From NCBI RefSeq assembly GCF_003369915.1, contig NC_046674.1:27717657-27781656 (forward strand): 64,000 bases of DNA, in the 5' to 3' direction. Positions 55,215-64,000 of the stretch are shown piece after piece. The notes under the pieces were generated by a model. The model did not search any database. It was not told the DNA's origin and saw only the letters and a program-made list of their open reading frames with translations. Positions within the stretch are counted from its first letter, which is position 1, and each line of letters starts with the position of its first letter. Source of the DNA: Drosophila miranda (Eukaryota; Arthropoda; Insecta; Diptera; Drosophilidae). The position numbers and the translations under genes are program-made.

Positions 55215-55768
55215 AAGTCGAGAACCGACGGCGTTTACATAATTTTTATAATTTATAATCAAACTGTTTAAAATAAGGAAATAAATGTGTAATTATATTA
55301 TTGTAATATTTTATATTTTGTGGTATAAATCAAACAAATAACAGCTTTTATTTCATTTCCCGCGCCCTAGTGTACCATACCCCCACCCCCTGCCCATTCT
55401 TAATTTATTTTGTGGCGGTAGGTCAGCTCATCAAAAGACCCAAAACAAGAACCAAACTCAAATTTCAGTTCTGGCGGCCAGCAATACTAAACACACGCAC
55501 GCAAAGTACGTGAGAATGCATGTGCACCCATACACTAAAACATGCTGGTGGCAAAACAGAACCAGACCTGAGAGAGTTCAAAAAATCTGAAAAAGCATAC
55601 AATCACATATTTTTGTCGAAACATATTGCGTGTGTACTAACACATGCAAAGATGTTCTCTCTGCGCTCTCTCTCTCATGATGACGTCCTCTGGGGTACTG
55701 AACGCGCTAGCCAGTGTGTGACGCTTTCGTTGTATGAACTGGCACATCTATATACTGTATGGTTAGTG
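55215..55768 (-). repeat. right arm of the long-TIR element, unit 5
   Basis: 554 bp. One base is lost at TGACGTC(A)CTCTGG near 55688, destroying the TGACGTCA palindrome kept in all other arms. Confidence 0.8.
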
Positions 55769-56320
55769 GTATGACTCTCCTCTGGCAGAGGCCGCTAATA
55801 TTAAACGACACGACAAAGAGTGCGTGCGAGAGGGACAGAAAATCAGTCTGAGCACGACGTCGGGCGCTACGTAGCCACTACAAATTGATTTCTTCTTATT
55901 GGCTAAAAAAATGATCCGATCTTATCCAGATTCAACAATCTGATAGATATGGTCATTATCTATGATTCTGCGTTTTTAGTTTTCTCGAATCTGCAATATT
56001 GTGGATGCCACTGATTTTCGCCTTTTGTGGCGGCGGAAGGGGGCGGGGCAAAGTTTTGAAATATTTTTGTAACAGTGACATATCACAGAAGGCTTTGAGC
56101 ACTAGGGGCTGATAGGGACAGACAGACGGACGGACGGACGGACAGACGGACGGACGGACAGACGGACAGACAGACAGGGCTCAATAGACGCGGCTATTGA
56201 TGCTGATCAAGAATATAGATACTTTATGGGGTCGGAAACGATTCCTTCTGGACGTTACACACATCCACTTTTACCACAAATCCAATATACCCCAATACTC
56301 ATTTTGAGTATCGGGTATAA
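55769..56320 (-). mobile_element. DINE-1, unit 5
   Basis: Same insertion as the others with an internal deletion near 56092 (AGAAGGCTTTGAGCACTAGG). Confidence 0.85.
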
Positions 56321-57787
56321 AAAGCATGCAAAGAAAGAGGCGAGAGAGCGAGATAGAAATACTCTAAACGGTTCTGCGTCGGATGCGGCGGCGCACGACC
56401 TCTGACGAGCCTGTCGTCCAGCAGGCAGAAAGATGTCAAAGCAAACGACAAAAGTTACACCAACACCAACAATTGTTAGATAATGTGAAGTCCCTAATTT
56501 TGCCTCTGCGCTGCTACCAGACAGAACAGCAACCAAACGAGAGCATGTATTTCTATCACTCGCTCCTCCCCTCGCACGAACCCGAACGTTTTCTTTCTCG
56601 CTTATATTTACGTATATACATCTTACGTACATATACAGTTATGTAGCAGCGCCAGCACACCGAGAGCTTGTGTAGAGCGCAGCCATTTTAGCATATTTTA
56701 AGACATAGCTAGAAATGGCTTATAAAATATTCAAAATGCTTTTACAAGCAATTTAGTATTTTATTTAAATACATTCAGCTTTTTTTTAGCGTTAGATGTA
56801 TATTTCTTCTCGTCTGGATTTTATTTTTGCATACAAATTATTGGATCTAGTTTGTTGGGCTATTCTTAATGGGAGCACATAAACAAGAACTTTATTCGGA
56901 GGCTTCGTGTGTGGAATAGATGAATTCTCTTGTACATATCTGTTAATTTATCGCTAAAATAACCTAAAGCAAAAAAACCACAGCATTTTGAATTCCACGG
57001 GTCTTTGCCTAATTTTAAGTGTATTTATTTTCAGTTTTAGCCATTTTTGCGATTTATTTTTGAATCTAGCTCTGAATTTCTGGCAGCACTACTCGTGTAG
57101 AGCAGTTCTGCTTCCATGATTGTGTGTGTGCACAGCGCAGCGACAAAAAGGTATAAATACCGCAGTCCTAGAGGAACTGAGCCCTTGTTCATTTTTTCCT
57201 TCGTGGCAAGCACATCGTGAACTTGGACGTACATATACATATTATATTTTTTTGTTTCTGATCTTAAGTAAACGAAATATAGGAACGTAAAAAATTCGTG
57301 TCGGAATTAAACGTAGGGTAAAGAACAAACTTTTCCGGCGTTTTTTTTTTTATAATTTTGACACTAATCGTGCAGCATCAGGGTGATCCAGTGGTGCGGT
57401 GGTTGCGTGGGTTGCGGGGGTTTCCGTGCAGTTGGATGTGAACTTGAACAATTCTACTGCGGAATGCGCAGCTTTTTCTGCTTCTACGGCTCAAAAATAG
57501 AAGCCTAGTCAAACGGTTTCGTTTTTTGGGTAAAACTGAAATCTTACTTGTATTTTTAAGCGCCACAGTAAATGATACGTGCCGTGAAATCGGAGGATTT
57601 GTCTGCTGGATGAAGCCAAGTCGAGATGGGCCACATGCGTTCATTCGGCACCCTCATTAACGCTGTGCAGCAGGATAGGGTGGACCTGCATACAACCACG
57701 AGGATGAGTAAGCGGATCTTCGGGAGTCCTGGTGCTACAACGGGACTCCTCTGTGGAAACCCGACGAGGAGTTTCTGTTCACCGATA
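56321..57787. other. segments A, S and the unassigned segment, unit 5
   Basis: Same as 35977-37440; 88-codon frame at 57378-57644 (minus). No convincing gene. Confidence 0.45.
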
Positions 57788-58119
57788 TGTGCATATGTAC
57801 ATATGTATGTATGTATATTCCCTGCAGTAGGGGTCATCGATGACTCAGCTGCTGACACGTCGATGACCGCGTCACTACCCCCGATGACATAGTTGATACG
57901 CTGAGCTGTTGATCCTAGGGCATAAATGATGACATTGTCATCGAGCATAAAAATCATGCACTTAATAAGCAATGATTTTTCCCGAAAAATCATGCATTTT
58001 ATAAAGATATGCCCGATTCGTAATTCAATTACGCCTACGGACTAAACACCTCCATTTTATGCATTTAAAAATAAGCAAAAAATATTACAAATGAATATAA
58101 ATAAAGGTAGCAAATAAAC
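57788..58119. repeat. TCGATGAC dyad cluster, unit 5 (short form)
   Basis: Like the first copy at 7766-8085: single TGATTTTTC/GAAAAATCA hairpin near 57970-57990, without the ~43-bp duplication of units 3 and 4. Confidence 0.55.
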
Positions 58120-59107
58120 CTATGGAAAATGCAACAATGGAACTAAAACTATTTCCCCTTTATATGGCATGGCAACGGCTTTCCGTTCAAATTCTTCTAC
58201 CGAAAACTTTTTCAGCTCAGTTGGTGCTTCTACATTGACTAGGTATATACTTAACTGAGTCAAACTTAATGGTTCACTATAAAAACATCTAATGTTTATT
58301 CTACCTATGATAAAAATCTTTCCTAATTCCTCTTCAAATGACTCGATTTGAATAGGAACATCTCCTCTTATAAAGGAAAAATGATCTGGCTTTCTATCTT
58401 TTAGGGAACTGTTCTGAATCTTTAAATTCTTGCCTACTAACAATACTGGTTCTTTACCGGGAGCAACGTACCTATCTTCGACTGTTTTTCTGAATATTTG
58501 TTCTAAGATATGTGTTGGCTTACGGACAAAATTTTTAAGAGTTTGCAAATAATTTTCAAAAGCGTAAGACGATCCTGAAATCGGGTTTCCGACTTGTTTT
58601 ACAGTCTCTCTTACGTGAAGTAAGCCGGGAACATTGTAGGACACACTGTTTTCACCGAAAATAATAGGAAAGTTCTCAACAAACAGATTCAACATTTGCG
58701 AGCAGAGTAGTCTATATGCACAGTGCAGCAATATAAACACATAGTACTGCGCTTCATGGATTGTATCTTTAAGAGCTACAATCCCAGTATACAATAAGAA
58801 TTTCCTAAACTCAGTGCTTTTCCAGTTTTGAAGCTAAAAATGTTCTGGGCTTCCGTGCCAACTCCCTGGGTATATGACTTCGCATTGATGTTAATATTTC
58901 GGAAATCGTAACTTTGTTTTGTTTTGAAATTTTACTTTTTACTTTATTATAAAATATTCTTTCCAAAAATTTTCGCATTGCACCCAATTCTACAAGACGC
59001 ATGCAATCTAGGGGAACTTGGGTTATCATTAGGACCCCAAGCTTTTCAAAAGCGGACTGAACCGTTAAATAATCACTGCTATGGTGCTTTAATTTCATTG
59101 GTAGCAA
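58120..59107 (-). pseudogene. CACTA/DUF4218-like transposase relic, copy 5 (longest frame)
   Basis: A 224-codon frame ends at 58120: IHEAQYYVFILLHCAYRLL, NLFVENFPIIFGEN, YNVPGLLHVRETVKQVG, SYAFENYLQTLKNFVRKPT, EDRYVAPGKEPVLLVGK, and a C-terminal region to LLHFP. Upstream (58811-59107) lies QVPLDCMRLVELGAMRKFLE, with a stop and a short deletion between. The hallmark Cys/His motifs of the N-terminus are not present. It is the best sequence for classifying the family. Confidence 0.55.
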
Positions 59108-59718
59108 GGGGTTTTGCTACTTATATTTAAACTTAAATTTAAATAATAAAATAAAATAATGAAATTAAATAAGTAATTTACGGCTTGCCATGTATCATTA
59201 TATCATAGATGTAATCGTACAAAAATCGTTATCGTATCGTTATATCGAATCTCATTATCTTAAGCATTCAAACAAATATCGAACATACATGAGTGTTTGA
59301 GACATCCCTTAGAGCTGTGACTTCTATAAGAAAAGGGACATAAAACAAGAGACTACATCTAGGGCTTTAAATATTGCAAGGATATTGGATACTGAAGAAC
59401 AGTTAAAGCATTGACAGAAATACAGGATACTTGTGAGACAAAGATACGTTTTCTCATGATATTGCTACAGGTCAAGTCTACTTCTGTCAGTGATGCCATA
59501 GTTCCATAAACTTCTGCATTGCAACAGGAAAACGTACTTTTGCACATCATAAAATCAGAAATAGGAATCACAAAAACCATTTAATCACAACTCTAAGCAA
59601 CTCTAACAAGTGGGCATTGCGTTGAACATTTTTCCGGTGTGGAGGCACTTTCCAGACCCACTGTAGGCGCACATGAACGTGTGAAATGTGATTAGCTGGC
59701 TAGCGTTGAGCTTAAAGA
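59108..59718. other. duplicated 3' flank of the 5285 gene (inverted)
   Basis: Nearly identical to 20536-21146. Confidence 0.6.
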
Positions 59719-60065
59719 CTAAAGGCGAGAATCTTTCACTGCTGCGGATGCTGCAACTGTTGAGGCGGTGGCTGCTGATGTGTGGCTGGTGGTGGCGGTG
59801 ACGGCAGTGCCACAGAGGGTGGCGGTGGAGGTAGCGCCGCCGATCGCATGTGCTGCATATGGGCCTGCGATGCCATGTGCTGGAACATGTTGCAGTGCTG
59901 CTGCTGCTGCTGTTGCTGCTGCTGGTGGGCAGTGAAGTGGTGCTGCTGTGGCTGGGCGGGATTCACATCGGGCGCTGTCTGCAGTATGATCTCCGGCTCC
60001 AGGTTGAGAGCCATATCCTGATCCTGATCGTCCTACGCGTGCTGCTGGCACCGTAGCGATGCCAG
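59719..60065 (-). pseudogene. detached 3' end of the 5285 gene, copy B
   Basis: As copy A, with the TAG kept (complement CTA 60033-60035), the open frame to 59736, and Q9 (one CAA among CAG codons). One residue before the stop differs (LRCQQHA). Same 5' break and same fusion to segment S. Confidence 0.85.
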
Positions 60066-60586
60066 ATCCATACAAATTATTGGATCTAGTTTGTTGGGCT
60101 ATTCTTAATGGGAGCACATAAACAAGAACTTTATTCGTAGGCTTCGTGTGTGGAATAGATGAACTCTCTTGTACATATCTGTTAATTTATCGCTAAAATA
60201 ACCTAAAGCAAAAAAACCACAGCATTTTTTATTCCACGGGTCTTTGCCTAATTTTAAGTGTATTTATTTTCAGTTTTAGCCATTTTTGCAATTTATTTTT
60301 GAATCTAGCTCTGAATTTCTGGCAGCACTGCTCGTGTAGAGGAGTTCTACTTCCATGATTGTGTGTGTGCACTGCGCAGCGACAAAAAGGTATAAATACC
60401 GCAGTCCTAGAGGAACTGAGCCCTTGTTCATTTTTTCCTTCGTGGCAAGCACATCGTGAACTTGGACGTACATATACATATTATATTTTTTTGTTTCTGA
60501 TCTTAAGTAAACGAAATATAGGAACGTAAATATACGTGTCGGAATTAAACGTTGGGTAAAGAACAAACTTTTCCGGCGTTTTTTTT
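60066..60586 (+). other. segment S, second copy in unit 5
   Basis: Same as 21482-22002; GGTATAAATACC near 60388-60399. Confidence 0.45.
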
Positions 60587-60746
60587 TATACCCGGTACTC
60601 GAAGAGTATAGGGGTATATTAGATTTGTGGTGAAAATGGATGTGTGTAACGTCCAGAAGGAATCGTTTTCGACCCCATAAAGTATATATATTCTTGATCA
60701 GCATCAAAAGCCGAGTCGATTGAGCCCTGTCTGTCTGTCCGTCTGT
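60587..60746 (+). mobile_element. DINE-1 left half, interrupted by the R1-B block
   Basis: Same as 22003-22162, broken at the same microsatellite position. Confidence 0.8.
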
Positions 60747-61220
60747 ATTGTATATTTCTGTATAATCAATTAGAGCTACTTATAGTTTAAACACAATTGC
60801 TTTGCTCATTGTTGCCTGATATATGTGTATATAGTATGTATCCATGGATGCAGATCCCAAAAACAACAAAATCCTGTAATGATAGTTACAAAGCGCGAAA
60901 ATTGAGCAAATTACACAAAGCACTTGACTTTACACACCTATAAAATAAAACTAGTATACCATTACGCTTAGAGAAGACAGACGGGGAAACGGGAGCAAAC
61001 CATTTACAATATAGGGACACAGTTCTGAAGAAGAAGAAGCTGCCTTATTGGCTAGATAATACCGCGAGTAGAAAGCATGCCAGGCCACGGGGAGGGAGGA
61101 TAACCGGGGAGGATAATAAATTATGTAAAACTTTACACGGTTCACAAATCTATACATTGCTACTTAACTTAAACGAACGACTTGGATAATTGTCACTTGT
61201 TATGCATATATGTGTATGTG
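60747..61220. other. unassigned 474-bp segment
   Basis: Same as 22163-22636. No gene. Confidence 0.4.
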
Positions 61221-61401
61221 TTTTTTTTTGTTTTTTTTTTTTTTTTTTTCTGTATTAACTCTTAATTTTATTAAATTTTATAAGCCTGGGACTTAACTAT
61301 AGCTAGACAGGGAGCTGTATTGAGTTGGAGAGACCGGCAGGAAGTTCCGGGTCTCTGCGGGACGGCCGCAAAGCAATGCTTCGCAGGGACCATGGTTCCT
61401 C

Positions 61402-62925
61402 CTAGCCACTCTCGTTCCTTCGGCGCTCGCACCTACGCAGCTCCTTCATGGCGCCGGCTGCAAAGTTGCTCCAGGCCGACCATACCATGGGGTCTTCCAC
61501 AATCGCCTCGATCAAGTTGTTCGGCGTGAGCTGCCCGCCGGCGGCTCGCCACAACTCCTCCCTAATAAGTGAGAAGCGCCCACATTGAAAAATGATGTGC
61601 TCAGCGTCTTCAGTGGCGTCGCCACACCACGAGCAGTTCGGCGAGTCCTCGTGGCCGAACCTCCAAAGGTAATGGCTGAAGCAGCCGTGTCCGCTCAGAA
61701 GCTGTGTGGAATGGAAATTGACCGCACCGTGTCGCCTGCCGATCCAATATCGGACATCCGGAATCAGGCGGTTCGTCCACCGTCCGTTATCAGAGCCGTC
61801 CCAGCGGCTTTGCCATACTCTGAGGCTTCCTTCACGGGCCTGCTTGCGCGCGTCTCTCCTTGCCGCGCCGGCCCGGATGGCTTCGGCCACGGCCCTCTCC
61901 TCAAGCACCAGAAGGTCGATAGGTAGGACACCCGCCAGTACTAGGGCAGCGTCGTCGGATATGGTCCGAAAGCCGCAGCAGATCCGGAGCGCGCAGAGGC
62001 GATGAGTGGCTTTTACGCCCCTAGCGTAGCTGGCAACTTTAATGCCATCCGCCCATACGTCTGCTGCGTAGGTCATGGCTGAGCGGACTACGCTGGTCAG
62101 CAGAATCCTCCTCTCCTGCTTCGGGCCACGGGTGTTCAGCAGTATTCGGAACAGCGCCCGACTCGTGTTTGCCGCTTTCTCCTGGACGTAGCATAGGTGT
62201 TCACGGAAACTGAGCCTGGTGTCGATCATCACGCCCAGATACCGAATGGCTCGTTTCGACGATAGTCTCTGGTCGCCAACCCTGATGTGAGCGGTCTCCA
62301 CAGTCGAACGGGTTCTCACCAATACTGCCTCGGTTTTATGAGCGGCTAGCTCTAGTCCCGCACAACGGAGCCAGTCTGCAATCAGCTGGATTGCGGTGTC
62401 GCAATCTGCTTCGACGACGTCCAGGTGCTTGGCTACCACCGTCAGGGCGACATCATCTGCGTAGCAGGTTAGCTGACATCCGCCTGGAAGTGCTAATTTC
62501 ATGACTCCTGCCTGCCGTTATGCCGTGAGTCTGCGCGCCAGCCGCCGTATTATACTCCAGCAGTCTCCCCTCGAAGTAGCTCCTTATGATTGCCTGAAGG
62601 TATTGGGGTACACCGCGCCGGTTAAGTGAGTCCAGGATGCACTCCCACTTCACCGTATTGAAGGCGTTCCTGATGTCTAGGGTGACAATCAGGCAGTATT
62701 CCTTCTTGCCGCCCTTCCATCGAGTTCCCTCCACTGCCTTGGAGGCTATGTCGACTACCCTGCCTATGGCGTCCACCGTTGACCTCCCACTCCTGAAGCC
62801 GTATTGGTTTGGTGAAAGTCCCCCAGCATCCTCGACGGCGTTGTCCAGTCTTCTACGGATTATCTGTTCCAGAGTCTTCCCCAGCGAGTCGATTAAGCAA
62901 ATCGGTCGAAACGAGGAGGGATTAT
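61402..62925 (-). pseudogene. R1-B ORF2, 3' part, copy 5
   Basis: A 366-codon frame from the CYADDVAL catalytic region through the thumb and GHGCFSHYLWRFGHE, CSWCGDATEDAEHIIFQC to an undisturbed C-terminus (RCERRRNESG*), the only full C-terminus in the window. The fingers part (62453-62925) is in another frame because of the GVPQGS deletion. Confidence 0.87.
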
Positions 62926-64000
62926 GTATTCGGCTGGTATCGTATGTACAATTAGAGTAAATATTACAAGTAAGAGCTAAATATTTTACATTATTCCTCT
63001 GGTCGTATATAGTATATGTATATTTAAAAATCACAATATTCTTATACGCATATCTATGAATTTTTATATTTGTTGTCGAGCATCTTTCAAGATGTTCTGC
63101 GAAAAACGAATAAAAAAAGTATGATAATGATTACAAAAAAAAAAATAGCAAGCGACGAACGTTCTATAATGAAATTTCAGACCATAATCTAGAGCGTGGC
63201 CAAGATTCGGGTGAAGCCCAGGCACGCCGAGATTATAGTCTGTCCAAGACCCCAGACCATTGCATAAATAGGCGACATGGGCAGGCTGGAAGCGCGATGC
63301 ACAAATGCAATTACCGCACTGCTAATGATCCCACTAGAAGCCGGGGACAAGAATCCCATGACCAGAATTAGTATGGAGAAGAATCGACCGAATTTATGCT
63401 TTCGAAGCGTGACAAACGCCACGAGGGCGGCACAGGTGTGGATAAAAATGGATGAGAAGAGGGCCCACAGAAATAAGTGGTACCACATTTCGCGAAATGT
63501 GTTTAGTCGAGCCTGTGAGCGGAGTCCCATGACATCGGCGATGGTGTCCAGCTCATCGGTGTCATATGCTTCGGAAAACATGGCGATGCGCAATTTTGAC
63601 CTTAAGTTTTGGAAGAATATCGGACTTGCTACTAATTACGTTGCTAATTATTGCTTTTCCGTTCCTCTGAGTTGGTCATTTGTGTGCTCTGCTGATTGAT
63701 TTCTCCTCCGACACGGTCCGAGGGGGATTGTTCATGTCAATGGTGCTATCAAGTGACGTTCGTAGACCAGGTGGATCATGCTTTAGTTCTGTTGACCTTT
63801 TGGCAGACTCGTACGATACGAGTCCACACATGTGGCCACCTCACCCTCATTAGCTTGATTGTTGCTGTTGGCCGGAATGCACTTTCTGTGTTACTTGATT
63901 ACATTAATATTTTTGCTGTTTCCTTTTTGTAAAGTTTTCTTTTGTTTCATTTTTTATTTGCGTAGCAATCGATTTGGCATTCAATACGCCCATTCAATAA
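62926..64000 (-). other. TMEM170 genomic insert in R1-B, copy 5 (partial)
   Basis: Left target word is ATTAT here (62921-62925, one change from ATTGT). The right junction lies beyond the window. Confidence 0.75.
63189..63581 (-). CDS. TMEM170-family membrane protein, copy 5
   Basis: Open 130-codon frame (ATG 63579-63581), protein the same as copies 1 and 2 (Ile at residue 117). EMWYHLFLWALFSS, three membrane spans and FTRILATL are intact. Its 5' flank has several changes (63597, 63757, 63819-63823) not seen in the other copies, so it is slightly more distant. Confidence 0.85.
   Translation of the reverse strand: MFSEAYDTDELDTIADVMGLRSQARLNTFREMWYHLFLWALFSSIFIHTCAALVAFVTLRKHKFGRFFSILILVMGFLSPASSGIISSAVIAFVHRASSLPMSPIYAMVWGLGQTIISACLGFTRILATL

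Larger units (their letters stand above)
61221..64000 (-). mobile_element. R1-B with TMEM170 insert, copy 5 (cut by window end)
   Basis: Complete 3' end with poly(A) (poly-T 61221-61249, one G). Shares the missing GVPQGS block with copies 1 and 2 and lacks the nested DINE-1. Confidence 0.88.

Noticed and set aside
1..64000. tRNA, rRNA or snoRNA genes
   Set aside because: No cloverleaf with A/B boxes, rRNA core or C/D boxes was recognised on reading both strands; the R1-clade elements are not in rDNA.

Overview
The window is Drosophila nuclear DNA. It is packed with DINE-1/INE-1-type Helitron remnants (TATACCC...GGGTATAA ends, CTGT/CCGT microsatellite core, 'TATAAAAGCTAGAGCAACGACAT'-like body split over several copies), and the wording of these copies looks like the obscura group (D. 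pseudoobscura/miranda relatives). That species guess is inference from memory of the repeat family. Nothing here is bacterial: there are no operons or ribosome binding sites, and starts were judged as ATG only.

Layout. (1) 1-5284: low-copy, gene-poor DNA with GA/CT tracts, a decayed DINE-1 (3403-3808) and a broken Helitron helicase (4167-4790). (2) 5285-6433: the one apparently low-copy host gene, an Arg/Glu-repeat nuclear-type protein whose frame is closed by a TAG and then stays open for 96 more codons. (3) 6434-12000: its 3' flank, a CACTA/DUF4218-like transposase relic, unassigned segments that recur throughout the window, and a complete but dead hAT element with 21-bp terminal repeats and an 8-bp target duplication. 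(4) 12001-14036: an unusual 2036-bp element with 555-bp inverted arms, CACTA...TAGTG termini and a 7-bp target duplication, inserted in a DINE-1. (5) 14037-21481: the segments of region 3, now inverted, interrupted by an R1-clade (Waldo-like) retrotransposon and ending in a detached 3' end of the gene of region 2. (6) 21482-64000: a tandem amplicon on the minus strand.

The core of the amplicon is a second R1-clade element ('R1-B') whose reverse transcriptase was split by a ~1.18-kb genomic fragment carrying a complete TMEM170-family gene. Five copies of this gene-in-retrotransposon composite are present (TMEM170 at 24578, 30297, 40327, 50441 and 63189). All five TMEM170 frames are open (130 codons from ATG), while the retrotransposon around them is broken by shared lesions. 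The copies therefore multiplied as DNA, by segmental duplication, with DINE-1 copies sitting at the unit joints; the period is about 10.1 kb for the regular units.

The most interesting points are the intact, amplified TMEM170 gene riding in a dead retroelement, the CACTA-ended long-TIR element, the conserved in-frame TAG of the 5285 gene, and the presence of sense and antisense copies of that gene's 3' end, which could make small-RNA precursors. All family names come from reading translated motifs by eye; no database search was possible.
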